Notes: a model not told the origin generated them from the letters alone. Positions 1 through 6,944 are shown, counted from the first letter of the stretch. The stretch: 12,448 bases of DNA from Candidatus Nitrosopolaris rasttigaisensis (GCA_933226995.1 CAKOFP010000006.1:1-12448); one strand, 5' to 3'. Program-made: numbers and translations.

Positions 1-620
1 GAACACTCAATATGCCACCCAGGTCTCCCCTTTCCCCAAGGACTTTCCCATACCGGAGGATCAGAATAGAATTTCCATAGAGCAAAATCAAGTGGATCTT
101 CCTTTGATTGATCAATTTCTATTCGAGCTCCTACCTCTAAGTCTTCGATTGATTTTTTCGACAACTTACCATAACCTGAAAATGATCTTACACGAAAATA
201 AACTCCGTTTAGTGAAAGATACGCATAGCCTTTTCTTATCAATGCACTGATAAGATGTATCATTTCTCCTATGTGCTCTGTAGCTCTGGGATATCGATCG
301 GCCTCCAATACGTTTAGGGAATTGAAATCCTTAAAGTAATTCTGTATGTACCTAGACGCGATTTCTTCCGCAGCCGATCCCTCCTGTATTGCACGATTTA
401 TTATCTTATCATCAACGTCAGTAAAATTCTGGATAAATTCTACGGGACAATTCTTGGAAAGGAGGTAGCGCCGTAGAATATCGAATATCACAATCGTTCG
501 AGCATGACCTATATGCGAATTATCATAAACTGTCACGCCACAGAGATAAATTCTCGTGGAGGAAGCTCCGTCAGAGTTCAAGTCGTCAAGGCGCCTCGTT
601 AACGTGTTATATACTTTCAA
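1..620 (-). CDS. cysS: Cysteinyl-tRNA synthetase, 5' part only (runs off the left edge)
   Basis: This class Ia synthetase charges tRNA-Cys with cysteine in the cytoplasm. About 206 N-terminal residues are visible. They read MKVYNTLTRRLDDL at the start, then YLCGVTVYD (Cys27, a zinc ligand in the family), the HIGH ATP-binding motif at residues 36-39, NFTDVDDKIINRA, and finally GKGRPGWHIEC at the window edge, which carries the second zinc-ligand cysteine. The KMSKS half and the anticodon-binding region lie outside the window. The only usable in-frame start is TTG at 620-618: an in-frame stop lies at 653-651 and there is no ATG or GTG between them. The match to the family N-terminus (K-x-x-N-T-L-T-R) supports this start. 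A weak TATA-like element (641-650) and an inverted repeat lie just upstream. The identification is near certain. Confidence 0.95.
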   Translation of the reverse strand, partial: MKVYNTLTRRLDDLNSDGASSTRIYLCGVTVYDNSHIGHARTIVIFDILRRYLLSKNCPVEFIQNFTDVDDKIINRAIQEGSAAEEIASRYIQNYFKDFNSLNVLEADRYPRATEHIGEMIHLISALIRKGYAYLSLNGVYFRVRSFSGYGKLSKKSIEDLEVGARIEIDQSKEDPLDFALWKFYSDPPVWESPWGKGRPGWHIEC

Positions 621-624
621 TGGG

Positions 625-666
625 ATGAACCCTTGTCTGTGGATTACTATTCAATTCAAGGTTCAT
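625..666. repeat. Imperfect inverted repeat just upstream of the cysS start
   Basis: Arms ATGAACCCTTG (625-635) and CAAGGTTCAT (657-666) are complementary apart from one extra C, with about 21 nt between them. The spacer holds AT-rich sequence (641-650) at the distance expected for a TATA box of a transcript starting at the cysS TTG. The pair could therefore be an operator flanking the promoter, or a leader hairpin if transcription starts further upstream. No regulator is recognised. Confidence 0.4.
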
Positions 667-753
667 TGCGTTGTACTGCATAGACAGGTGCCAACTCTCA
701 TATTGATTGAAGCAGATGATATGCTCTTTTAGTACAGGTAAATTTGGGAAATA

Positions 754-1059
754 CTAGACATCTACATAAATGTCGTTTCCCTTGATGTCAACATCATAAG
801 TTGTAAGTTTGACTCCTCCGAGATAATCAAGGAGTTCACCTGTCCTAATATTATAGTGCCATGAATGTAGAGGACATTCAACTATCTCTCCATCTACCTT
901 TCCTGGTGCCAAAGAACCATCTTGATGTCTACAAAGAGCCTCCACAGCATAATACTTTCCGTTTGCGTTGAATAGTGCAATTCTAATCCCGTTTACGTTC
1001 AGCTCCTTTCCCTTACCTATTATGATCTCATCTTTGACAGCTACCTTGATCCTAGTCAT
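754..1059 (-). CDS. Small Rieske [2Fe-2S] ferredoxin
   Basis: This is a 101-residue soluble Rieske protein, presumably an electron carrier in the cytoplasm. The cluster motif is complete: C43-R-H45, 16 residues, then C62-P-L-H65, which is the CxH-X15-17-CxxH pattern of dioxygenase- and NirD-type Rieske ferredoxins. The extra disulfide cysteines of high-potential Rieske proteins of bc1 complexes are absent, so a low-potential ferredoxin is expected. There is no signal peptide or membrane anchor. The start is an ATG (MTRIKVAVKD). A TATA-like TTTTATAG (1095-1088 on the minus strand) is centred about 32 nt upstream, giving a leader of only a few nucleotides. The downstream gene is cysS, 134 nt away on the same strand, and nothing here identifies the redox partner. 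Confidence 0.9.
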   Translation of the reverse strand: MTRIKVAVKDEIIIGKGKELNVNGIRIALFNANGKYYAVEALCRHQDGSLAPGKVDGEIVECPLHSWHYNIRTGELLDYLGGVKLTTYDVDIKGNDIYVDV

Positions 1060-1087
1060 TTCGCATGTTGTATTGTGACTTTTCAGG

Positions 1088-1095
1088 CTATAAAA
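1088..1095 (-). promoter_or_regulatory. TATA-like promoter element of the Rieske ferredoxin gene
   Basis: On the minus strand this reads TTTTATAG, centred about 32 nt before the ATG at 1059, which fits an archaeal TATA box with a leader of roughly 5 nt. Confidence 0.5.
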
Positions 1096-1266
1096 CGCTT
1101 TTTGTTATGAGCACGAGCATTCTTTTTCAGCTCCCCTATTGTATTCTGCTATTACTTTGTTGTTAGACATTGACAAACTCTGCTTGTACACGAAAACAAC
1201 CGAAATAAGTGGTCTAGAAACGATTGTGGTGATACGATAGAATAAAACCGGAATTACAGATCTAAA

Positions 1267-2192
1267 TCACGGAAATATCTTCCTCACGTCTTGAAATCTT
1301 TTTCTTAGTGTTACGATACTGGTGTCGCCTGCTACATCGATTTGTGCTAGGCTAACCTTTTCACGTTCCTTAAGACACGCGGCATCTAATACAGCCACAG
1401 CAAGTGCATCAGGGTCCTTGCCATGCGATATCGGATTTTCCTTTACCTTGGAAAGCACCTGAAGGGCTCTGCGGTAAGCCTTTTCGCTTACGTGTCCCCT
1501 ATTAGCTATCTCGGCCAGATATACGTTCGAATCAATTATCGGCAAATAAAGTTTTAAATTCCGAATGAGTAACCTGTAACATTTACCAGCAGATATAGCG
1601 CCTGCATTAGCAGTCTGTGCTATTTCATCAAGTGTTCTTGGCACATTTAATTCTCTGCACGCCGCATAGGCCGAGGCAGCTTTCAATGCGCGTATAGGCC
1701 TACCTTTGATAATTCGTTTGTCCAGAGCCTTCCGATAATTATAAGCAGATTTTTCTAAGCGCGTCGTTTAGCGACGGTTTGTCCTTTACCGTGCTTAAAA
1801 TAGCAAAGGCATTTTTCAGAATTCTATGATAGCTCCTGGTATTGCTCGAAATCTTGTTCCAGGGTTTCATTCTCTGAATCTTAGTCATCTGTTTAGGGCT
1901 GATCACACCACCGTTTGCGTCCACATTTGAATAAAGAAGTTGGCGTTCCCGTTCTGCTCTTGCTTTCGACATCGTCTCCTGAATATATTCCCCATTGTCT
2001 TAACGATTCCGAATTCTCTTGGAGAACCACGCCATATTTGCTACAGACGGTCTCGTTAGCTTCAGCATCGAAAAGGATCGTATTGCTGTTACATAAACCG
2101 CAAATGTCGGGATCGTTTGCGCTAACTTGCACCAGTCCCTCTTGGTTTTTTTTGTGCTCTACGTATTGGTTCGTTAGTCGGTGAAAAGGCAA
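1267..2192 (-). pseudogene. tfb: Decayed transcription initiation factor TFB (TFIIB homologue)
   Basis: TFB recruits RNA polymerase to TATA-TBP complexes. Three overlapping reading-frame pieces line up in order as one TFB. Piece one (2192 to about 1930) is the N-terminal zinc ribbon and B-reader/linker, ending in SRTGTPTSL. Piece two (about 1927 to 1765) continues with VDANGGVISPKQMTKIQRMK and the first cyclin repeat. Piece three (about 1765 to 1267) has YRKALDK, AYAACRELNVPRTLDEIAQ and the second cyclin repeat through GKDPDALAVAV. Three lesions are visible. The fourth zinc ligand is lost (C31, C34 and C50 present, then Y53 where CxxC is expected). About 15 family residues, including the usual HD-x-GLST segment, are missing between pieces one and two, with a frame change. 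A second frame change falls near 1765 at ...NDAL/EKSAYNYRK. The start is TTG, with no convincing TATA box at the leaderless distance. A sequencing error could explain one frameshift but not the deletion plus the C-to-Y change. Nitrososphaerota commonly carry several TFB paralogues, so losing one is plausible. Confidence 0.85.
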
Positions 2193-2382
2193 GATAACTA
2201 ATCGAGCCCTGAGTAATGTCTGTCAATATTTTTGCCACGGGTGTCAACCATGACCGAAATGTGGTAAGGAACGTGTATACAACTTTGCAATTACGACTTG
2301 ACTTGAACAGAAATCAACACAAATAGCTACAAATCACCACACTATTTATTACCTTGGCCAGTATAATTTTCTTGTTAGTAGT

Positions 2383-2937
2383 TTGGGTGGGATCACAAGT
2401 TCTGACGCGCGCTCCGATACGATAACTAGATCTTTTAGATTTGGTTTGGATTTATCCAAAGTTTTGGACGACGAGGCAGAACGAATGGGTATCTCCGTTA
2501 ACGCATTGGTAGGAACTATCTTGAAAAGATATGCAGAATTTACCCGATACCTATCGAAAATAGACATGGTAGTTATAAATAGAGAGTTCATAACCTCCTT
2601 GCTCGAATCACATGATGAACAGAGTCTATACACTATTGGGCTAAAACTTGGGGAAACGGTGGCGAGAGACACGATACTGTTCTGGAAAAAGGAGCTTACC
2701 GAGCGATCGGTCCTAGAGTATATTGAAAAAATAATTTGCCGATATGGCCATCTAGGTACGTATGATGAGGTCTCTCAAGCTGGCAACCGAATCATAGTGA
2801 TCAGACACAGGTTAGGAAGAAAAGGGTCCAAATTCTTAGAAGGATATCTGAGCTCCGCCTTAAAAAATATAATCGAGAGAGAAGCAGTATTCGAGGTGAC
2901 TGACTCTTCTGTAAAATTTGACCTAAAAGTGAATTAG
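2383..2937 (+). CDS. Unknown protein with ribbon-helix-helix-like N-terminus
   Basis: This is a 184-residue protein that I cannot assign to a named family. Residues 15-52 (TRSFRFGLDLSKVLDDEAER, then MGISVNALVGTILKRY) have the strand-helix-helix pattern of ribbon-helix-helix DNA-binding proteins: a basic/aromatic strand, a helix, the turn G-x-S-x-N, and a second helix. Residues 85-182 form a separate alpha/beta region with RHRLGRKGSKFLEGYLSSAL and a final strand pair (FEVTDSSVKFDL). That pattern is reminiscent of small ligand-sensing domains, but this is only an impression. The start is TTG at 2383 with no in-frame ATG before the first helix. TATA-like TATTTATTA lies at 2343-2351. It sits between the decayed TFB and rpo7, and a transcription-regulator role is an inference from the N-terminus alone. 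Confidence 0.75.
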   Translation: MGGITSSDARSDTITRSFRFGLDLSKVLDDEAERMGISVNALVGTILKRYAEFTRYLSKIDMVVINREFITSLLESHDEQSLYTIGLKLGETVARDTILFWKKELTERSVLEYIEKIICRYGHLGTYDEVSQAGNRIIVIRHRLGRKGSKFLEGYLSSALKNIIEREAVFEVTDSSVKFDLKVN

Positions 2938-2975
2938 CTGCATTGCAATAGGACCTGGTTAAGGTATCCAAAAGG

Positions 2976-2985
2976 TTCATAAATT
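2976..2985 (+). promoter_or_regulatory. TATA-like promoter element of the rpo7-spt4-nadC cluster
   Basis: TTCATAAATT lies about 35 nt before the ATG at 3017, giving a leader of about 8 nt. A longer reading of rpo7 from TTG at 2984 would start inside this element, which argues for the ATG at 3017. Confidence 0.5.
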
Positions 2986-3016
2986 GATGCTTGGATCCAA
3001 CAAGCGTACATCCATT

Positions 3017-3625
3017 ATGTTTGAAATAGTGCATATGAGTGATGTAGTTAGAATTCCTCCTAGTAGATTAAAAAATTCATTGAAGGATACCGCTATCGGA
3101 ATTTTAAAAGAAAAATACGAGAGCATGATCAGCCCTGAGCTCGGATACGTCATAATGATCATTGATGCTATTGCCAATTCAGTTGGTAAACTAGTGGCAG
3201 GCGACGGTGCTACCTACCATAGGGTAACCTTCAAGGCATTAACGTTCTATCCAAAGTTGCAGGAGGTGGTGGAGGGCGAGGTAGTCGAGATTACTGATTT
3301 CGGAGCGTTTGTGAGAATTGGGCCGACTGATGCGTTGTTGCACCTGTCGCAGATTACCGATGATTATCTGAGAAGCGACGTTAAACAAGGTGTCATAGTC
3401 GCCAATCAAACAGCCAAGAGTTTAAAAATTGGTTCGCGGATACGCGCAAGGGTTACAGCCATAAGTCTTGGGAAAGGAGCTGCAATGGGAAAAATAGGCA
3501 TAACCTGCAGACAACCCTTCCTTGGTGCTACTGATTGGATTGAACAGGAGGTGCTTAGAGCAAAGCAGCCACCGGAGGCACCACCTCTGAAGGAAAAGAA
3601 AAGCGGAACAGGGGGGAATAAATAA
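3017..3625 (+). CDS. rpo7: DNA-directed RNA polymerase subunit Rpo7 (RpoE, RpoE')
   Basis: Rpo7 forms the stalk of archaeal RNA polymerase with Rpo4 and helps open complex formation and RNA binding. The 202-residue product starts MFEIVHMSDVVRIPPSRLK, the usual N-terminus of the family. Residues 1-80 are the N-terminal stalk domain (GDGATYHRVTFKALTFYPK near the end), and residues 83 to about 165 are an S1/OB RNA-binding domain with EGEVVEITDFGAFVRIGPTD and LLHLSQI. A charged, Pro/Lys-rich tail follows (about 184-202). The frame is open 11 codons further upstream to a TTG at 2984, but that start would lie within the TATA-like element and precede the conserved N-terminus, so ATG 3017 is preferred. 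The stop codon abuts the TTG start of spt4, so the two are almost certainly cotranscribed and translated in a coupled way. Confidence 0.95.
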   Translation: MFEIVHMSDVVRIPPSRLKNSLKDTAIGILKEKYESMISPELGYVIMIIDAIANSVGKLVAGDGATYHRVTFKALTFYPKLQEVVEGEVVEITDFGAFVRIGPTDALLHLSQITDDYLRSDVKQGVIVANQTAKSLKIGSRIRARVTAISLGKGAAMGKIGITCRQPFLGATDWIEQEVLRAKQPPEAPPLKEKKSGTGGNK

Positions 3626-3814
3626 TTGGCTAGGGAAGTAGCATGTAAAAAGTGCAAAGCTGTCACAATTGGAAAGGTTTGTCCAGTTTGTAAGTCAACT
3701 GATCTAAGCCCAGACTGGTCTGGCATTATCCTGATTTTCGACCCGGCAAGATCCATGGTCGCGGCCACACTCGATATAACAGTACCGCATAAATACGCCC
3801 TCAAGGTGGCTTAA
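3626..3814 (+). CDS. spt4: Transcription elongation factor Spt4 (RpoE2, RpoE'')
   Basis: Spt4 binds the NGN domain of Spt5 and together they clamp RNA polymerase during elongation. The 62-residue protein has the expected zinc ribbon, C7-x-x-C10 and C19-x-x-C22, then the conserved STDLSPDWSGIILIFDP stretch and a final strand ending in KYALKVA, matching the usual archaeal length of about 60. The start is TTG, placed directly after the rpo7 stop (TAATTG, no spacer). A run of six G at 3611-3616, 9-14 nt before the start, could serve as a Shine-Dalgarno element. The rpo7-spt4 pairing is widespread in archaea and supports the assignment. Confidence 0.94.
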   Translation: MAREVACKKCKAVTIGKVCPVCKSTDLSPDWSGIILIFDPARSMVAATLDITVPHKYALKVA

Positions 3815-3832
3815 TCGTTCCAGAAAAGAAAG

Positions 3833-4720
3833 ATGAGGAATTTACGTGCATATCTTGAGGTCAGAGAATCACTACTCAGTTTCTTACAGCAGGACGTGGG
3901 CACTGGGGACGTTACTAGCGAAAGCGTTCTCTCGCCAGATCTCTCTGCTTGCGCTCAAATTATCTGTAAATCTGGAAAATCGGCAATAATAGCTGGTCTT
4001 GAAGAAGCCGGAATCCTTTTCGAGATTTGTAAGTGCAGGGTTCAGACCTTAGTAACAGATGGATCTCGTGTAGAAAAGGGCCGTATAGTAATGAATATTT
4101 CTGGTAGAGCGCTCGCTATACTCCAAGCAGAGAGAACCGCATTAAATCTGATAATGAGAATGAGCGGGATTGCGACGGAAACTCGGAAACTTGTTGAGAT
4201 CGTTGGAAAAATTAACAGATCCATAAAAATTGCCTGTACTCGGAAGACAGCTCCAGGACTGAGATCCTTCGACAAAAAAGCTGTAGTATTAGGAGGTGGA
4301 GTGACCCATAGGATTAAACTTGATGACATGGTCATGATAAAGGATAATCATCTAGTATTGGCCGACTCGATCGAACAATCTATCAGACTGGCGAGAGAAA
4401 AAATTAATGGATGTTTATTATTGGAATGTGAAGTAAAAAATTTGGCCGAAATGGTCTCTGCGGTTAGGGCAGGGTCAGATATCGTAATGCTCGATAACTT
4501 TTCTCCAAAGAAAGCAGAAGCTGCAATAACTCAGATCAGAAAAATGGGTGTTCGTAAAAAAGTCAAAATAGAGATTTCAGGAAGGATTAATCCCCATAAC
4601 ATAGCTGATTACGCAAAGTTACAACCTGATATTATTTCGCTCGGGTACCTAACCCATTCTCCAAAAGCAATTGATTATAGCCTAGAAATAATGAGCAACA
4701 GCGATTGCCATTCATCTTAG
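3833..4720 (+). CDS. nadC: Nicotinate-nucleotide pyrophosphorylase (quinolinate phosphoribosyltransferase)
   Basis: The enzyme converts quinolinate and PRPP to nicotinate mononucleotide, CO2 and pyrophosphate, the third step of de novo NAD synthesis in the cytosol. The 295-residue product has the full set of family signatures: DVGTGDVTSE (21-30), ERTALNLI with the active-site arginine R101, TRKTAPGLR (136-144), THRIKLDDMVMIKDNH (158-173) with H159, R160 and K170, LECEV (197-201), MLDN (219-222) and the C-terminal EISGRI and SLGYLTHSPKAIDYSL phosphate-binding turns. The ATG at 3833 is 18 nt after the spt4 stop, so nadC is probably the last gene of the rpo7-spt4 operon. nadA lies convergently 42 nt downstream, which links both genes to the same pathway. 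Confidence 0.96.
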   Translation: MRNLRAYLEVRESLLSFLQQDVGTGDVTSESVLSPDLSACAQIICKSGKSAIIAGLEEAGILFEICKCRVQTLVTDGSRVEKGRIVMNISGRALAILQAERTALNLIMRMSGIATETRKLVEIVGKINRSIKIACTRKTAPGLRSFDKKAVVLGGGVTHRIKLDDMVMIKDNHLVLADSIEQSIRLAREKINGCLLLECEVKNLAEMVSAVRAGSDIVMLDNFSPKKAEAAITQIRKMGVRKKVKIEISGRINPHNIADYAKLQPDIISLGYLTHSPKAIDYSLEIMSNSDCHSS

Positions 4721-4762
4721 TTCACTGTTCACACCTTCCTCCTACTCCTTTGTATACTTCAG

Positions 4763-5710
4763 TCATGATATTGCTAGCATACGCTCTATGGCAGCTCGTG
4801 CTTTCACAGCGGTTTTAGGAGGAACTTTAACTTGATACACGTTATTAAGAAGCGAATTTTGAATTTTTTCCAAATTGATCAATTTCATATATTTGCATAT
4901 AGCGTCTTTCTTGATAGGTATGAATTGTTTGTGTGGATTTTCCTTCTTCATTCTGTAGAGTATACCCGTTTCAGTTGCAACCACAAACTGCTTTGCAGCT
5001 GATGCGGATGCGTGTTTCATCATTCCTTCGGTGGAAAGTATATGAGCAGATTTTTCCAATTCTCCAGTCGCGATATGATACAATGTTGTTGAGGTACAAC
5101 CACACTCCGGATGCACCAGGAAATCAGCATTGTTGAAATTCTTTAACATCTCGTTAATGTCTTGAGCTTTTATGCCAGCGTGTACATGACATTCACCGGG
5201 CCAAATGTACATGTTTTTCCTCTTTGTTATTTTTGCTACGTATGATCCGAGAAACATATCTGGCAGGAATAGTATTTCTCTATTCGAGGGTATGCTGTTC
5301 ACTACATTAACCGCATTAGAAGATGTACAACAGTAATCTGACAGGGCCTTTACTTCTGCTGTGGTGTTAACGTAACTCACTACTACAGCATCAGGATGCT
5401 CGGCTATCCAAGATTTCAATTCACGGGCATTAATACTAGCAGCTAGCGAACAGCCTGCGTCAGGATCAGGAATTAAAACTTGCTTATCTGGACATATGAT
5501 AGCAGCGGTCTCCGCCATGAAGTGCACGCCACAAAACACGATGGTATCAGCGTCTGACTGGGCGGCTTTTCGTGAGAGCGCTAATGAATCACCTATAACA
5601 TCCGCTACGTCCTGCACTTCAGGCAGCTGATAGTTATGTGCTAGAATTACTGCGTTTCTTTCCTTCTTCAAGGATAGCACTCGATGTTTGTAGTCTGCTT
5701 CAAGCATCAT
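4763..5710 (-). CDS. nadA: Quinolinate synthase (4Fe-4S)
   Basis: NadA condenses iminoaspartate with dihydroxyacetone phosphate to quinolinate, using a [4Fe-4S] cluster. Signatures are NAVILAHNYQLPEVQDVAD near the N-terminus, GVHFMAETAAIICPDK, DAGCSLA, VVSYVNTTAEVKA, WPGECHVH, HPECGCTS and AICKYMKL. By family position the three cluster ligands are the cysteines of IICPDK, GECHVH and AICKYM (residues 73, 174 and 272 from the preferred start). The frame is open to an ATG at 5734 that would add eight residues (MCCERCSI), but that ATG lies inside the TATA-like ATTTAAAT (5733-5740). That element is centred 26.5 nt before ATG 5710, the geometry of a leaderless transcript, so I choose 5710; ATG 5707 is next to it. 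The gene diverges from eS30 and converges on nadC. Confidence 0.95.
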   Translation of the reverse strand: MMLEADYKHRVLSLKKERNAVILAHNYQLPEVQDVADVIGDSLALSRKAAQSDADTIVFCGVHFMAETAAIICPDKQVLIPDPDAGCSLAASINARELKSWIAEHPDAVVVSYVNTTAEVKALSDYCCTSSNAVNVVNSIPSNREILFLPDMFLGSYVAKITKRKNMYIWPGECHVHAGIKAQDINEMLKNFNNADFLVHPECGCTSTTLYHIATGELEKSAHILSTEGMMKHASASAAKQFVVATETGILYRMKKENPHKQFIPIKKDAICKYMKLINLEKIQNSLLNNVYQVKVPPKTAVKARAAIERMLAIS

Positions 5711-5732
5711 AATCGAACATCTCTCACAGCAC

Positions 5733-5740
5733 ATTTAAAT
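5733..5740 (-). promoter_or_regulatory. TATA-like promoter element of nadA
   Basis: ATTTAAAT, centred 26.5 nt upstream of the ATG at 5710. No other AT-rich element lies at a suitable distance upstream, so it also argues against translation from ATG 5734. Confidence 0.5.
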
Positions 5741-5759
5741 GAGTACAATCGAGGAGATC

Positions 5760-5789
5760 ATTGCCCTACGAGTTCATGTCATAGGCAAT
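5760..5789. repeat. Inverted repeat between nadA and eS30
   Basis: ATTGCCCTA (5760-5768) and TAGGCAAT (5782-5789) are complementary apart from one bulged C, with a 13-nt loop. It lies behind the nadA TATA element and upstream of the eS30 promoter. It could be an operator for either divergent gene, or chance. Confidence 0.3.
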
Positions 5790-5829
5790 ACTTGCCACTA
5801 TCGTTGTGTTGAGATGAATGTGCATATGT

Positions 5830-5837
5830 ATATATTA
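5830..5837 (+). promoter_or_regulatory. TATA-like promoter element of the eS30 gene
   Basis: ATATATTA, centred about 29.5 nt before the ATG at 5863, implying a leader of only a few nucleotides. Confidence 0.5.
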
Positions 5838-5862
5838 GACGTAGCTTCAATAATGGTCAGCA

Positions 5863-6042
5863 ATGCCAACGCATGGGTCTCTTACGAAGGCAGGTAAGGT
5901 AAGGGGGCAGACTCCGAAAATTCAAGGGAAGGTAAGACTAAGCCCTGTCTCAAAGTTACGTAATAAGAATAACTTTATTAAACGCTTTGAGAAAAGGCGA
6001 CCACCAGGGCAAAAGAGGCCAGAGCGAGGCGGAAGACGTTAG
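5863..6042 (+). CDS. rps30e: Small ribosomal subunit protein eS30 (S30e)
   Basis: The reading frame from ATG 5863 to TAG 6040-6042 gives 59 residues beginning MPTHGSLTKAGKVRGQTPKI and ending in a strongly basic tail (KRRPPGQKRPERGGRR). That is the archaeal/eukaryotic eS30 family, a small basic protein of the 30S subunit near the decoding region. The HGSL-x-x-AGKV-x-x-QTPK block is the family hallmark. In eukaryotes the homologue is made as a fusion to a ubiquitin-like domain; here it is free-standing, as in other archaea. Among archaea eS30 is found in Crenarchaeota, Korarchaeota and Thaumarchaeota, which supports the lineage call. It is divergent from nadA and lies 68 nt before nadX, which may share its transcript. 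It is short enough to be missed by length-filtered gene callers. Confidence 0.95.
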   Translation: MPTHGSLTKAGKVRGQTPKIQGKVRLSPVSKLRNKNNFIKRFEKRRPPGQKRPERGGRR

Positions 6043-6110
6043 AAAATTAGCAAGCCTGAGGTAATGACCAGGCATTACGATTCTATCGAAGTAAAAAATC
6101 AGTGTTTCTG

Positions 6111-6944
6111 ATGAAGGTTTGCCTTATAGGTTGTGGAACTATTGGAAGCGAACTTGCTGTAGCCATAGATTCTGGTAAAGTAGGGAGCGCTACGCTGATA
6201 GCGTTATTTGATACCGTCGAAAATGCAGCACTCAAGCTGAAATTACGATTACGTAAGGATAATGTGGCTATATTTTCAAACTTTTCAGAATTGGCTTCTT
6301 CTCCTGAATTCAAAGATGCGGACATCGTTATTGAGGCTGCCTCTCAAGCGGCGGCAAAAACCTTTAGTAAACATGTTGTTGAAAATAAGAAGGATCTGCT
6401 CATTATGAGCGTTGGGGCATTAGCAGATGAGTTCTTCTTATCCCAACTGGTGGGTGTGGTCTCCACAAATGGAAATCATATCTATGTCCCCTCCGGCGCT
6501 ATCGCGGGCGTAGATGCGATTAGAAGTGTAAAAGGAATGCTTGATTCAGTGACGCTCACAACAACAAAAAATCCCAGAGCTCTTGCCGGTGCTCCTTTTT
6601 TTAATTCCGAGCCTACAAGATTGAATTCCATAAAAGAGAAAACGTTGATTTACCAAGGGACCGCAGCAGACGCAGTCGACAAATTTCCTGCCAATATCAA
6701 TGTTGCGGCAGTACTCAGCCTTGCAGGAATTGGCGTTCAACGTACGAAAGTCAAAATTATTGCGGATCCTAATATCACCGTAAATCAACATCAAATTGAG
6801 GCGACGGGTGCATTCGGAGAGATGTCTATAACCGTGCGAAACGTTCCGAGCCCGAATAATCCAAAGACCAGTTTTCTAGCAATACTTTCAGCAATAGAAT
6901 GCTTGCGGTCAATATGCGAACCCGGAATTAGAGTTGGAACGTAA
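6111..6944 (+). CDS. nadX: L-aspartate dehydrogenase (NAD synthesis)
   Basis: NadX oxidises L-aspartate to iminoaspartate with NAD(P)+, replacing the flavoenzyme NadB as the first step of de novo NAD synthesis. The 277-residue protein has an N-terminal Rossmann fold (MKVCLIGCGTIGSEL, G7-x-G9-x-x-G12), DADIVIEAASQAA (69-81), VGALAD (101-106) and SGAIAGVDAI (128-137). The catalytic domain contains FPANINVAA (192-200) and ADPNITVNQHQIEATGAFGE, in which H227 aligns with the family's catalytic histidine. Length matches archaeal AspDH (about 240-280). The frame is open to a GTG at 6102, but MKVCLIGCG is the expected N-terminus, so ATG 6111 is chosen. I see no strong TATA box of its own, so it may be cotranscribed with eS30. 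Confidence 0.94.
   Translation: MKVCLIGCGTIGSELAVAIDSGKVGSATLIALFDTVENAALKLKLRLRKDNVAIFSNFSELASSPEFKDADIVIEAASQAAAKTFSKHVVENKKDLLIMSVGALADEFFLSQLVGVVSTNGNHIYVPSGAIAGVDAIRSVKGMLDSVTLTTTKNPRALAGAPFFNSEPTRLNSIKEKTLIYQGTAADAVDKFPANINVAAVLSLAGIGVQRTKVKIIADPNITVNQHQIEATGAFGEMSITVRNVPSPNNPKTSFLAILSAIECLRSICEPGIRVGT

Noticed and set aside
1065..1166. Plus-strand 33-codon frame with a hydrophobic end, upstream of the Rieske gene
   Set aside because: It lies over the Rieske promoter, its composition looks like T-rich noncoding sequence, and no promoter precedes it on the plus strand.
2984..3016. Eleven-codon N-terminal extension of Rpo7 from TTG 2984
   Set aside because: The extension starts inside the TATA-like element and precedes the conserved MFEIV start of the family.
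6102..6110. GTG start for nadX adding three residues
   Set aside because: The Rossmann strand MKVCLIGCG begins at ATG 6111, the normal N-terminus for the family.
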